Counted from the first letter of the stretch, positions 32,293 to 42,539 are shown. The stretch: DNA of 43,172 nt from Nitrospira sp. (GCA_016788885.1 JAEURX010000063.1:1-43172), one strand, 5' to 3'. The notes: a model not told the origin generated them from the sequence alone. Program-made: numbers and translations.

Positions 32293-33672
32293 CTACCAGG
32301 CGATTTTTCGATCCGGTGCGTCAACCGGCACATCCGCCTCGTGCACGCTGGGGGATAGATGGTCCTGCACTGCCACGGACTTCGCCGCAACCAGCCGGAG
32401 ATGCTGGACCTCGACCACCCGCCAGCGCGCATAGGCCAACACGCCCCACAACAACAACGCCCCCATCACATAGTGGGAGAGGAGAAGGGTCTCCACCAGT
32501 CCGTTCGAAACGGCCCCCGCCGTAAACCTCACTGGAGGTGCAAGCAGTACCGTCGCGGCCATCACCGCCACAAGCCACCCGCCGCGATCAGGCATCGTCA
32601 GGCGGTTCCCCGCGTACAACGACAAAGGCAACAGGAGGAGGAGATAGTAATGCGTCCAAGAAATCGGACTGATGAGCAGCGCGAGGCAAAGCACCATCGA
32701 CAATTCGAGATACATGGTGTCCCGATGCATCGTGCCGGGACGGCGCAACAACAGCAGAGACGAGAGCCCGAGGAGGAAGGCCGCAGAGATTCGCCCCGCC
32801 ATCCGGATGTTCGGGGAAACTGCCGTTGGCGTCCACTCATATAGGCGTGCATCATCCTGCATCCGTAGCAATACTCCTTCGATCGATTGCACATTGAATG
32901 CGCTCAGCCCCTTATCGGACAACGGGAGAATCACCTCGCGGTACCAGGCCACATGACTGGCCCACCCCGCATACCAGAGGGAGAGGCCCGTGATCGTGGA
33001 CAGGGTCACCCCGTATCCAAACACAACTCGCCACTGCCGCATTCCGACAAAGTACAGGGCGAACAGGAGCAGCGGAAGCTTGATGATGGCCGCCAGCGCG
33101 AAACACGCCCCCGCACTTCGCTCCCAGCCACGATCCAGACAGACCACGCCAACAACCAACACGAGCAACGTGGCGTGCGTCAGATTCCCTTCCTTCAAGC
33201 TGTACACCAGCGGCCCGTTCATCACAAACAGCATCAGGATCACCCATCGTCGCGACGGGTGCCGATCAGTCAGGCTCCACAGTAACAACACCGTCACGAC
33301 CACCCCGACCAACGAGATCGCGACAAACAGCCACTGCGCATGCCGAAGGGTCAGCATTGAAAACGGGGCAAACAACAACGCCACGATCGGAATATTCACG
33401 AACCCGCAGACCGGCGTATCCCAGCATCGCTTGAAGAGATGAGGAAGGTCTTCGATGACCGCACGTCCGGCGGGGTAATAGGCCACATTGAAATCAGACA
33501 AGGGCACGGTCGGCTCGGAGAGACTCCATATCCCGAGCCAAATGCCGAACCCTCCCAGGACGGCCAGGAAGCGCCCATTACGTGGCACGGGAGAGGACCG
33601 GAAGGCACCACACCACCACAAACCCAATAAGAGGATTCCGGCATAACACAGCAGGGTGTACAGCAGGGGCAT
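32293..33672 (-). CDS. GT87-like polyprenyl-phosphate-sugar glycosyltransferase
   Basis: A 459-residue polytopic membrane protein with about ten membrane helices, beginning MPLLYTLLCYAGILLLGLWW. The first periplasmic loop, PLSDFNVAYYPAGRAV, has the Asp and aromatic pattern of the GT-C family GT87/DUF2029, which includes mannosyl- and arabinofuranosyl-transferases of actinobacteria. KEGNLTHATLLVLVV, AAIIKLPLLLFAL and SPISWTHYYLLLLLPL are the other conserved GT87 stretches. It would move a sugar from polyprenyl phosphate to a glycan in the periplasm. It converges on the sortase gene (21-base gap) and diverges from the large membrane protein. Substrate unknown. Confidence 0.8.
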   Translation of the reverse strand: MPLLYTLLCYAGILLLGLWWCGAFRSSPVPRNGRFLAVLGGFGIWLGIWSLSEPTVPLSDFNVAYYPAGRAVIEDLPHLFKRCWDTPVCGFVNIPIVALLFAPFSMLTLRHAQWLFVAISLVGVVVTVLLLWSLTDRHPSRRWVILMLFVMNGPLVYSLKEGNLTHATLLVLVVGVVCLDRGWERSAGACFALAAIIKLPLLLFALYFVGMRQWRVVFGYGVTLSTITGLSLWYAGWASHVAWYREVILPLSDKGLSAFNVQSIEGVLLRMQDDARLYEWTPTAVSPNIRMAGRISAAFLLGLSSLLLLRRPGTMHRDTMYLELSMVLCLALLISPISWTHYYLLLLLPLSLYAGNRLTMPDRGGWLVAVMAATVLLAPPVRFTAGAVSNGLVETLLLSHYVMGALLLWGVLAYARWRVVEVQHLRLVAAKSVAVQDHLSPSVHEADVPVDAPDRKIAW

Positions 33673-33881
33673 TCGACCCTATCGGCAGAACGTCCGCACA
33701 ACTTGACGCCCTGCTTGGGCCGGTCCCCACGGGCATCGCTGCAGCACGCTGCCTGAGCCGCTTCTACATGACTGTGGTTCGTTGTTTCCCTGCTTCAGTC
33801 ACGGCACAAATTGTCCGATCTGTCACTACAACACTCCGTTCGTGAGTGTTCGAGTCGGCCTGTACTCAATCTGAAATCTGT

Positions 33882-36800
33882 ATGATGATCGACGGAAATA
33901 CCGCGCGCCCACTGCCCCCGCTCGAACCAGACGCGCTACCTGTTTCGCCGCAATCGATTTCACCGCCGGCCCCCGAGCCGCCTCCTGAGCAGGTGGCCCT
34001 CGGTTTGGTCGATTGGCTCATCGTCGCATGCCTGGTCGTCTCCGTCGGGGTCACGTCGATCGTCATCGCCGGAAGTATTCCCTTGTTTCTCCTGCAATCG
34101 ATGGATTTTTGGTTCGAGGCCGATACGATCCGTGAAGTCTCGAACATGACATCAACGACGGACGATCATTCCCGCACCTCGGTGCACCCCCTCTTTTCGA
34201 TTCTTGCGTTTACACCCGTCTTTCTCGTCAAACACATGTTCGGCATACCGGCACTGCAAGCCGTACTCTATGTGACGGGACTCCTTGGCGGCCTGTGGAG
34301 CGGAACCCTATTCCTGATGTTACGGGTGATGGGATGCCGATCCTTCGATGCCGGCATCTTCACCCTACTCAGTCTTTCCAGCGCGTCGGCGATCTTCTGG
34401 CTGCCCGTCCCCAACTCCTGCACCTGGGGCTCGTGGACGATCATGCTTGCACTGATCCTGCTGCTGGTTGACGAGGGACGGCGGCTGGGAGCCACTGCCT
34501 ATGTGGTCGCCAGCGCCTTCACCCTCAGCATTACGGTCACCAACTGGATGAGCGGTCTCTTGGCCACCGTGGCACGGTGGCCCTTGAAACAGGCGATCCA
34601 ACTGTCGGTCAACGCCCTCTGTCTCGTGGTGCTCCTATGGGGTGCTCAGAAGTTCATCTTCCCATCCGCCCAGTTTTTCATCGGAAGTCGGAGCGAAACC
34701 AATTGGGTCAACCATCCACAATCAGGACAGATGCAGCACAAAGCCGCTTCGTTTGCGTTGCATACGCTGGTCGCCCCGGCAGTACGACTCATGGACGATG
34801 ACGGGTATATCCAGTATGGAGAAGATTCCTTCCGTCTTTCTCAACGTCTCGCCTTTCAGTTCTCGACGCCAGGCTCAGGAAGTCTGCTTGGTCTCGTAGC
34901 CGTCGGATTGTGGTCAGTCCTATTGCTGACCGGCCTCTGGAGTGTCCTGACCGTCAAGCGGCATTGGCGCTTCCGAGCCGTGCTGGCCACCATGCTGCTG
35001 TTCGAACTGGCCTTGCACATGGTCTATGGCGAAGAAACGTTTACCTACAGCATGAATTTTCTTCCTCTGCTCATCGCGTTGACCGCCTTCGGGACCTTGG
35101 GGCGACAACGCGCCTGGGTCTTGGTGCTGGCCGGCACCCTCACCTTGTGCGCAGGGCTCAACAATTGGCAGCAGTTTCGTCAGTCGGTCGAGTTGGCCAC
35201 GCACTTCACGCCACAGCGCGAGGCCATGCTTGATCAGATGCAGAAGGATCCCGGGCGACCATGGCCCAGGTCGGTCGGGCACATTCCACTGGCGGTTCCG
35301 GGGTCCTCAGAAGCCGAACACGCGTATCACGAACCAGGAGGCGATTTCAGTCCGCAGACGCCAAGTTTCGGCGTCTCATTCTGGCTGTGTGATGCACAAG
35401 GACACCCTCTGGTCACTAGCCAAACCATGCCTCTGGCCGACATTCAACAATCGTTCGGGCCATCCGCATCTCCGGCTGTGCCCGCGATTGCCACCAAGAC
35501 GCCCTACTATGACGCCTCCTGGTCGAGGCTCGACGCCACACACTGGGAGCTTCGGTTGAAGCACCATAGTCCCCATCAACCCGCGATCCTCATACGGAGC
35601 GTGGGGCCAGCCGGTGGGCCAGTCACGGAATTACACCGGGATGGGAATGAGGTCACGGTCAACCGTCGGTGGGTAATCCGCGTGACGCCTGCCCCCTCCG
35701 ACATCGCCTTGGGGGACGAGAACGGCCCTGAAGGCTTGACCACCCGTTCCTCCGGCTCGACCTGGAAGGGAGCATCAGGCTGGGGCTATGCCCGCTTGAC
35801 GCTTGCGACCGATGCCGGCGAACCGGAGCGGGAATTCCGGCTCGTGCTGGAGGACCAGCGAGTGCCGATGGAGATGCAACACTATCGTAAGAACGCATCG
35901 CAGATGATCCACGTCGACCTGCCGGACCCGCAGTTCCAGCGGTCCATGGATGCACAACGCTCGCATCTCATGATGGGGTTGATCAGCGGAGAAACGAGAC
36001 CGGGCGATCCCGCAGTGTTCTTTCGCGCCTGGCAGCGTCCGGGCGCGTATATCACGTCGGCTCTTACCCGCGCGGGCGATCCCAATGTCGGCTGGGTTCT
36101 TTCACGATTCCTGGCAACCCATGACTTTGCCGGAGGGGCCGGACCGGAAGCCGACGCACCGGGTCTGGCGATCTGGGCCCTCACGGAGTCGGCGGCATAC
36201 ATCGCAGATCACCGTCATGATCAATGGCTCTGGCCGCACATACTCCGGAAAACCCGACTGATCGAGGACATGCTGCACGCACGCGCACCAGTCATGGCAC
36301 CATTTGTCGTACCGTCCCCCTACGATCTGCTGCACGGGCAACAGCCACGGATGGCCCTGCTTGCCAAACCGGCTCGAGAAGGTGTGATCGTCGGCCGCAT
36401 CGGAAATCACTGGCCGTCGCTGTACGTGAATGCCGTCAGCTACCGAGGGTTGCTCGCCGGAGCGGAATTCGCGGAACGACTCGGCAAACATCGCCAAGCA
36501 GCCGCATGGAAAGACCAGGCCAGAATCCTGCTGGAGACCTGGCAACGCCGAAACGTCAACGGCCACGCTCATCTCGACGAGTCACCGATGCAGCAGGCCG
36601 CGTTCTCCGTCTCCAGCTCACCTCGCAACCTGTTGGCGCAGCCGATGACGACCTATAGCCCCTCGCCGAACAACCTGACGATTGCGGGAGAACTGATTAG
36701 GGCACACTGGCTCCTAAGACAGGGACGACCGGAAGAGGTGTGGAGCACCCTTCACCATGTGTGGGAAAACCAAGCGTCGCCCGGCTTGTATACCTGGGCG

Positions 36801-37172
36801 ACAGCAAGAACGGCGACCGACGACGTCGCCGACGGCTGGCAATATGCGCGGGGCTGGCATGACCGGACAACGGTGTCGCCGGACTATGAGACGGCGGCCT
36901 TGCTGCTGCTGTTGCAACAGGATATGCTGGCGTATCTCGACACCGAGGCCGCAAATTCACCGGTCGTCATCGGCGCCGGCATTCCACCGAACTGGATCTC
37001 GCAATCCTTCTCTGTCTCCACCCTCCTGCTTCCCGGTGGCTCGATCGCGTGGAAATGGGATGGGCACGTCATGCATGTCACGCTCAAGGGTCCGAACCGG
37101 AAGATCGAGCTCGGCCCGGCCTTTCCTCCTGGCACGACACTGACCATCACACACGAGCCGCTACCCGGGTAA
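33882..37172 (+). CDS. Very large membrane protein with toroid-like C-terminal domain
   Basis: A 1096-residue protein of unknown family. After a Pro-rich N-terminus there are about nine hydrophobic helices (residues about 40-420), arranged like a GT-C-type glycosyltransferase or oligosaccharide protein. The rest is soluble: a beta-rich segment (about 440-660) and then an alpha-helical region (about 670-1030) with paired helices (SLYVNAVSYRGLLAGAEFAER, NLTIAGELIRAHWLLRQGR) and a beta cap. That succession resembles (alpha/alpha)6 glycoside-hydrolase toroids. ATG at 33882 is preferred to GTG at 33846; neither has a good ribosome binding site. It lies divergent to GT87, suggesting glycan assembly, but function is not proven. 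Its stop overlaps that of the RND gene. Confidence 0.7.
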   Translation: MMIDGNTARPLPPLEPDALPVSPQSISPPAPEPPPEQVALGLVDWLIVACLVVSVGVTSIVIAGSIPLFLLQSMDFWFEADTIREVSNMTSTTDDHSRTSVHPLFSILAFTPVFLVKHMFGIPALQAVLYVTGLLGGLWSGTLFLMLRVMGCRSFDAGIFTLLSLSSASAIFWLPVPNSCTWGSWTIMLALILLLVDEGRRLGATAYVVASAFTLSITVTNWMSGLLATVARWPLKQAIQLSVNALCLVVLLWGAQKFIFPSAQFFIGSRSETNWVNHPQSGQMQHKAASFALHTLVAPAVRLMDDDGYIQYGEDSFRLSQRLAFQFSTPGSGSLLGLVAVGLWSVLLLTGLWSVLTVKRHWRFRAVLATMLLFELALHMVYGEETFTYSMNFLPLLIALTAFGTLGRQRAWVLVLAGTLTLCAGLNNWQQFRQSVELATHFTPQREAMLDQMQKDPGRPWPRSVGHIPLAVPGSSEAEHAYHEPGGDFSPQTPSFGVSFWLCDAQGHPLVTSQTMPLADIQQSFGPSASPAVPAIATKTPYYDASWSRLDATHWELRLKHHSPHQPAILIRSVGPAGGPVTELHRDGNEVTVNRRWVIRVTPAPSDIALGDENGPEGLTTRSSGSTWKGASGWGYARLTLATDAGEPEREFRLVLEDQRVPMEMQHYRKNASQMIHVDLPDPQFQRSMDAQRSHLMMGLISGETRPGDPAVFFRAWQRPGAYITSALTRAGDPNVGWVLSRFLATHDFAGGAGPEADAPGLAIWALTESAAYIADHRHDQWLWPHILRKTRLIEDMLHARAPVMAPFVVPSPYDLLHGQQPRMALLAKPAREGVIVGRIGNHWPSLYVNAVSYRGLLAGAEFAERLGKHRQAAAWKDQARILLETWQRRNVNGHAHLDESPMQQAAFSVSSSPRNLLAQPMTTYSPSPNNLTIAGELIRAHWLLRQGRPEEVWSTLHHVWENQASPGLYTWATARTATDDVADGWQYARGWHDRTTVSPDYETAALLLLLQQDMLAYLDTEAANSPVVIGAGIPPNWISQSFSVSTLLLPGGSIAWKWDGHVMHVTLKGPNRKIELGPAFPPGTTLTITHEPLPG

Positions 37173-40100
37173 CGTCGTGTCGTCCGACAGCCCATCACTC
37201 CGATTACCATGTTTCCCCAGATGTCCTCCAGCGCGTACCACTTCGGAAGAGGCCGAAGGTCGCCGGTAACGGTGGAGCAGCTGATACAGCACCGGCAACA
37301 CCAGCAGGATCAGGGCGGCAGAGGTCAACATGCCTCCCACGACCACCCTCGCCAGCGGCTGCTGCGATTGCGCGCCGATCCCGTTCGCAATGGCCGCGGG
37401 CAACAGGCCGATCGCCGCAGCCAGGGAGGTCATGAGGACCGGTCGCATCCGAACCTCCGCGCTCTTCATGATCGCCTCGCGGATGTCACATCCTTCGCGC
37501 AACAGATCCTGCATCCGACTGATGAGAATCAGCGCCCCCTGCACGGCGACGCCGAACAGTGAAATAAATCCGACCGCCGCCGAAATACTGAAATGCGTGC
37601 CCGTGACCAACAGGGCCAGCACCCCGCCGACCAGCGAGAAGGGCACGGCGGCCAGTACGAGCAACGCGTCCCGAAAGTTGTTCAAGACCAGATAGACCAG
37701 AATCAGAATCAGCGCCAGCGTAATCGGCACGATCCTGGCCAGGCGCGATTTCTCCTCCTGCAACTGATCGAATTCGCCGTGCCATTCGATCCGATAGCCA
37801 GCCGGAAACTGAATTTGCTGTTCGATGCGTTGTTGCGCGTCCCGCACGGTTCCTTCTAGGTCACGGCCGCGAACGCTGAACTTGATGGGAATATACCGTT
37901 CGTTGTTTTCACGATACACGATGAACGCGCCGGTCTGCTCCGTGATGGAGGCCAATTGCTTGAGCGGGATGCGCGCGCCGTCCGGCGTGCTGACCACGAT
38001 ATTGCCGATCGACTCGATGTCCCTGCGGAACTCGGGCAAAAAACGAACGACCAGGTCGAACCACCGCTCGCCCTCGTAAATTCTGGTCACGGCTTGCCCA
38101 CCGATGGCAGCCTGCACCACATCGTTGACATCATCGACCTTCAAGCCATATCGCGCGCATTCCTCACGATTGACCTCGATGACCAGGTTGGGCTGGCCCA
38201 GCAAGTGCAGCACGCCCAAGTCCTTGACCCCCTGCACGTCCTTCATCACCGTCTCAATCTGCTTCGCCAGCTGCTCCAGAGTCTGCAGATCACTCCCGTA
38301 CAGCTTGACGGCGTTTTCTCCCTTCACGCCCGACATCGCCTCCTGGACGTTGTCCTGAATCGCCTGGGAAAAATTGAACGTCACCCCGGGAATCACGCCT
38401 AATCGTTGTTCAATCTGATCGATCAGAGCCTTTTTCGTCGGCACCTCGGCCCGCCACTCCTTGAAGGGTTTCAACGTGACGAGAAATTCTGCATTGAAGA
38501 AACTGGTCGGATCCGTGCCGTCGTCGGGTCGCCCCAGTTGCGACGCCGCACTGATGACCTCAGGGAACTGTCTGAACACGCCGCGAATGTCCGTCACCAG
38601 GCGAGCAGCCTGCTCAAACGAAATATCGACCGGGAAGGTGGTGCGCATCCAGATGTTGCCTTCTTCCAGCGCAGGCATGAATTCACCGCCGATGAACGGC
38701 ACCGCCGCCATCGCCACCACCAGAACCGCCACCGCAATCCCGACCACCAGCCATTCACGCCGCAATCCCCAGTTCAACAGCGCCATGTACCGACGGCTCA
38801 GAAATTCCACGACCGCCGTGTCCCGCTCCTTGATGGGGCCGGTCAGCAGCAGCGAGCACAAGGCCGGTGCCAGGGTAAACGCCATCAGCAAGGCTCCGCT
38901 CAGCGCAAACCCGTAGGTCAGCGACATCGGAGCAAAGACCTTCCCCGGCACGCCGGTCATGGTGAACAACGGCAGAAATGCGATCACGATGATCGTGGTG
39001 GCGAAAAAGATCGGACGGCCGACCTCACGCGCCGCCCGCATCACGTGCATGGGCACCGTCACGCCCCGCGAAGGCTTGTGTGCGAGATGGTAAAAAATGC
39101 TCTCGACCATGATGAGCGTGGAGTCGACGATGATGCCGAAATCCACCGCGCCCAACGAGATCAGATTCGCCGACTGCCCGCCGAGCACCATCATGCCGAA
39201 CGTGAACAAAAGCGCCACCGGCACCGTCAACGCGACGATCATCGCCGTGCGGAAGTGGCCCAAGAATACATAGAGAATGATCGACACGAGCACGACGCCC
39301 GCAATCAGAATATCGATGACCGTTTCGATGGTGGTATGAATCAACACCGTGCGGTCATAGAAGGTCTTGATTTGGACCCCCTTGGGCAACTTGCGGGTAT
39401 TGAGGTCCTGCACCTTCTCATGCACCTTGTCCAACACCGACAGGGCCTTGGCACCACGCTGCAACAGAACGACACCCTCGACGACGTCATCCCGATCATC
39501 GATGCCTACTTTTCCCAATCGCACACGCGACCCGATACTGGTCTTCCCGAGGTTGCGAATGAAGACCGGCGTGCCTTCCTTCTGCGTCACGACGGTATCG
39601 GAAATGTCGTCGAGTTTTTTGATCAGGCCCATGCCCCGAATGTTGAAACTCTGCTCCCCCATCGTCAGATAGTTCCCGCCGACGTCGGTGTTGCTCTTGG
39701 CCAGACCGTCCATGACCTGGTCGAGCGTCACGTTGTAGCTCATGAGCTGCCCGGGATCTAACTCGACATGATATTCCTTGGTCGTACCGCCATAGGTACT
39801 CACATCGATCACGCCGGGCACCCGTTTGAACTCACGCCGGATCTGCCAATCCTGGGTCGTCTTCAGGTCGGTCAGGGACACATGGTCGCCGGTGAGTTCA
39901 TAGCGGAAGATTTCGGCGATGGCGGACCAGGGCGAAATGGTCGGCTGCACGTTCTGCGGCAGCACGGTGAGCTGAAGCCGGTTGAGAATTTCCTGTCGAT
40001 CGCGGAAATAATCGGTGCCGAAATCGAAGTAGACTTTGATATCGCTCAACCCAAAGATCGACAGCGAACGGATTTCCGTCAGTCCCGGCATGCCCTGCAA

Positions 40101-40316
40101 CGCTATCTCGATGGGCAGCGTAATCGCCCGCTCCATCTGCTCGCCTGACCAGCCTGGGTATTGCGTGATGACCTCAATCATCGGGGGGGAGGGATCGGGA
40201 TAGGCAACCACGTCCAAGATGTGGAACGCGTAGAGGCCGCCGAACAGCAGCGCGAGTCCGGCAAGACAAACCATGAACCGTTGCGCCAATGCAAAGCCCA
40301 CCAACCGCTCAATCAT
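37161..40316 (-). CDS. CzcA/CusA-type heavy-metal RND efflux pump
   Basis: A 1051-residue inner-membrane transporter of the HME-RND family, full length. The N-terminal helix and YPDPSPPMIEV start the first porter domain. Helix 4 carries the proton relay Asp392, Asp398 and Glu405 (VDFGIIVDSTLIMVES), with the same 6- and 7-residue spacing as CzcA Asp402/Asp408/Glu415. GAGAGG-like AGAAGG upstream and position favour the start at 40316 over 40382. It should export divalent or monovalent metal ions through a tripartite complex, but no membrane-fusion (CzcB) or outer-membrane (CzcC) gene is adjacent. A small exported protein gene lies just upstream. Metal specificity cannot be read. Confidence 0.93.
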   Translation of the reverse strand: MIERLVGFALAQRFMVCLAGLALLFGGLYAFHILDVVAYPDPSPPMIEVITQYPGWSGEQMERAITLPIEIALQGMPGLTEIRSLSIFGLSDIKVYFDFGTDYFRDRQEILNRLQLTVLPQNVQPTISPWSAIAEIFRYELTGDHVSLTDLKTTQDWQIRREFKRVPGVIDVSTYGGTTKEYHVELDPGQLMSYNVTLDQVMDGLAKSNTDVGGNYLTMGEQSFNIRGMGLIKKLDDISDTVVTQKEGTPVFIRNLGKTSIGSRVRLGKVGIDDRDDVVEGVVLLQRGAKALSVLDKVHEKVQDLNTRKLPKGVQIKTFYDRTVLIHTTIETVIDILIAGVVLVSIILYVFLGHFRTAMIVALTVPVALLFTFGMMVLGGQSANLISLGAVDFGIIVDSTLIMVESIFYHLAHKPSRGVTVPMHVMRAAREVGRPIFFATTIIVIAFLPLFTMTGVPGKVFAPMSLTYGFALSGALLMAFTLAPALCSLLLTGPIKERDTAVVEFLSRRYMALLNWGLRREWLVVGIAVAVLVVAMAAVPFIGGEFMPALEEGNIWMRTTFPVDISFEQAARLVTDIRGVFRQFPEVISAASQLGRPDDGTDPTSFFNAEFLVTLKPFKEWRAEVPTKKALIDQIEQRLGVIPGVTFNFSQAIQDNVQEAMSGVKGENAVKLYGSDLQTLEQLAKQIETVMKDVQGVKDLGVLHLLGQPNLVIEVNREECARYGLKVDDVNDVVQAAIGGQAVTRIYEGERWFDLVVRFLPEFRRDIESIGNIVVSTPDGARIPLKQLASITEQTGAFIVYRENNERYIPIKFSVRGRDLEGTVRDAQQRIEQQIQFPAGYRIEWHGEFDQLQEEKSRLARIVPITLALILILVYLVLNNFRDALLVLAAVPFSLVGGVLALLVTGTHFSISAAVGFISLFGVAVQGALILISRMQDLLREGCDIREAIMKSAEVRMRPVLMTSLAAAIGLLPAAIANGIGAQSQQPLARVVVGGMLTSAALILLVLPVLYQLLHRYRRPSASSEVVRAGGHLGKHGNRSDGLSDDTTLPG

Positions 40317-40442
40317 ACCCACCTTCTCCCTGTGCGTTCCCTCGCCCACGTCCGAGCCACGCGCGGACGACGAGTCCACCAACGACCGGCCCCGAATGAG
40401 GACCGCGTCGATGAATCCTCCCTTAGAACGGAGTTCGACGGA

Positions 40443-40781
40443 TTACAATCGATAGACGGAGAGTTTGGAGAGCAGATCGCAGGTCGGCAGCGGGATGTCC
40501 TGCGCAGAAGACGGAACGGAGGAACTGATCGCGGACGCGTAAAGCACATGGTTCGCCGGAAGTGCGTCTTCCGTGAGGACCTTGGTCGTCGCATCATCCC
40601 GCAACTCGTCCAAATCCGGCTCGGTCGCCCACTGGGCATCCGGCGGTACTCCGTGCGATTCGGCTTGCACGCCAATCAAGTCGGCCCAGGACAGACCGGC
40701 CATGACGACCCAGGCGAGCATGAGCACGAACACTCGCAGGCCCATGCGTGGCGATGTACGCGGGATAGTGGTGACGTTCAT
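40443..40781 (-). CDS. Small exported protein upstream of the RND pump
   Basis: A 112-residue protein with a clear signal peptide (GLRVFVLMLAWVVMAGLSWAD). The mature part of about 80 residues is acidic and Asp/Glu-rich (DAQWATEPDLDELRDDATT) with one Cys near the end (LPTCDLLS). It lies 126 bases upstream of the CzcA-type gene on the same strand, where metal-binding periplasmic helpers are often found. No His-rich metal motif is visible, however. ATG at 40781 gives the intact signal, and the ribosome binding site is poor. The in-frame extension to 40958 is rejected. Function unknown. Confidence 0.55.
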   Translation of the reverse strand: MNVTTIPRTSPRMGLRVFVLMLAWVVMAGLSWADLIGVQAESHGVPPDAQWATEPDLDELRDDATTKVLTEDALPANHVLYASAISSSVPSSAQDIPLPTCDLLSKLSVYRL

Positions 40782-41021
40782 AGGAGCGGGTAACGATTTG
40801 CGCAAACACTCCAGTCCAAACGGCTTTTGGCGCAGAGTATCACAGGCGCCGCGCGCCAACAAGCCGGCGCCAGAATCCTTACTCGAGACAGGCAGACCTC
40901 CCTGCCGCACTGCATCGGTGCCACAGACGCCGCCCCCGAAACCAGTGGATGCGGTCATGGACCGAGGTAGAATGGCCCTGCTTGAATTGATGGCCTGGCC
41001 TCAGTGTGGTAGGGTCCGCGC

Positions 41022-42407
41022 ATGTCAGGTCCGGTTCAGTCCTTCACGCTGGTGGATGTCCCCGGCGGTACGCGATTCCTCCGCCACTTGCAGGCGTTCA
41101 AAACGAGCCCGCTGGAAACGATGGCGGGTTGGTGGCGTCAACACGGCGACGCACTTCGCTTCCGGCTCGGCCCCAAGGTGATCTATCTGCTCAGTCATCC
41201 CGACTTGGCGGAAGCCATCCTGGTTCACCACGCTGACCGCTTCCTCAAAGTGTATGATCCCCGGCGACCAGCCGGCCTTGCGCTGGTGCTGGGCAATGGA
41301 TTGGTGACCAGTTCGGGAGAAACCTGGAAACGGCACCGTCGCATCATTCAACCGATCTTTCACCGTTCACGGATGGCGGCCATGGCCGACCGGATGGTCC
41401 AAGTGGGCGAACACCGCCTGGCTGAGTGGGCCAGCCTCCAGGGGCGGCCGGTCGACATCGCGGTCGAGATGATGCAACTGGCCCTGGAAGTCATCTCTCA
41501 AACGATGTTCACCACCAGCATGGCTCAGCACATCGACCGGATCAACCAGTCGTTGCGCGTCAGCTTGAGATACGCCTTCGACTCGTTTCACAACCCGTTG
41601 CGCCTCCCCCCCTGGGTCCCGACGGCTCGCAACCGTGAGTTTCGCGCCGCGATGGAATTTCTGAATGGCCTGATCTATGGACTGATTGCCGAACGGCGTC
41701 AGAGCGGAGTGCGGCACGACGATTTGCTCAACCTCCTGCTCCAAGCCCGTGACGAGGAAACGGGGACCGGCCTCACCGACCAAGAATTGCGCGATGAAGC
41801 CCTGACGATTTTCGCAGCAGGCCACGAGACTACCGCGAATGCACTGGCCTGGACCTGGTATCTGCTCGCCACCCACCCTGACGCGAGAGCTCGTTTCCAC
41901 GAAGAAGTCGATCGCGTGCTTCAGGGGCGAGCACCGAACGCCGGTGATCTCGTGAATCTCCCTTACACACGTGCGGTATTTGACGAATCACTCCGGCTGT
42001 ACCCACCTGCTGTCGCTGTTCAGCGCAAAACCTCGAGCGCCATCACGATCGGCGGCATCGCCTTGCCGGCCGAAGCGATCATCCTCGTCGGAGTGTACAA
42101 CCTGCATCGGCACCCGGCCTTCTGGCCGGACCCGGATCGGTTCATGCCGGAACGATGGCTGGATGGTGAACGCCCGGATACCCGATGTGCATACCTTCCC
42201 TTCGGCGCAGGACCGCGGGCCTGCGTCGGGACACACTTCGCGACCGTAGAAGGGCCGTTGCTCCTCGCGCTGATCGGCCGCCACTACGATCCGCGCCTGG
42301 CTCAGGAACACGTCGAGCCTGAACTCATGGTCACCCTGCGCCCCAAAGGCGGCATCCGAATGATCCTTCACCCACGCAGCCACGTACCAGCTACTTCCGC
42401 AGTCTAA
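41022..42407 (+). CDS. Cytochrome P450
   Basis: A 461-residue soluble bacterial P450. The I-helix oxygen-activation motif AGHETT is at 266-271, the K-helix ESLR at 322-325, the PERW-type meander at 376-379, and the heme loop FGAGPRACVG has the proximal ligand Cys401. It lacks a membrane anchor and a fused reductase, so it needs separate ferredoxin partners, none of which is encoded here. The sequence is of the CYP110/CYP102-like fatty-acid or hydrocarbon hydroxylase type, but substrate cannot be assigned. The gene is monocistronic with a short leader; TTGATG-N17-TAGGGT at 40987-41015 is a possible but very close promoter. Confidence 0.92.
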   Translation: MSGPVQSFTLVDVPGGTRFLRHLQAFKTSPLETMAGWWRQHGDALRFRLGPKVIYLLSHPDLAEAILVHHADRFLKVYDPRRPAGLALVLGNGLVTSSGETWKRHRRIIQPIFHRSRMAAMADRMVQVGEHRLAEWASLQGRPVDIAVEMMQLALEVISQTMFTTSMAQHIDRINQSLRVSLRYAFDSFHNPLRLPPWVPTARNREFRAAMEFLNGLIYGLIAERRQSGVRHDDLLNLLLQARDEETGTGLTDQELRDEALTIFAAGHETTANALAWTWYLLATHPDARARFHEEVDRVLQGRAPNAGDLVNLPYTRAVFDESLRLYPPAVAVQRKTSSAITIGGIALPAEAIILVGVYNLHRHPAFWPDPDRFMPERWLDGERPDTRCAYLPFGAGPRACVGTHFATVEGPLLLALIGRHYDPRLAQEHVEPELMVTLRPKGGIRMILHPRSHVPATSAV

Positions 42408-42539
42408 TCGCATCACTGTAAGCGGACCATCAGGGAGGGTGACGACGGTCACTGCGTCAAAGGTCGCGGCGTGCCATGCCGAAAGATGAGCACACCGGTG
42501 TCGCAAACCGCCAACAGGTTGAAACGTCGGGGAATTTTC

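Noticed and set aside
38406-39761. 451-residue plus-strand open frame
   Set aside because: It is antisense to the RND pump and low-complexity (runs of His, Arg and Gln), a codon-usage artefact.
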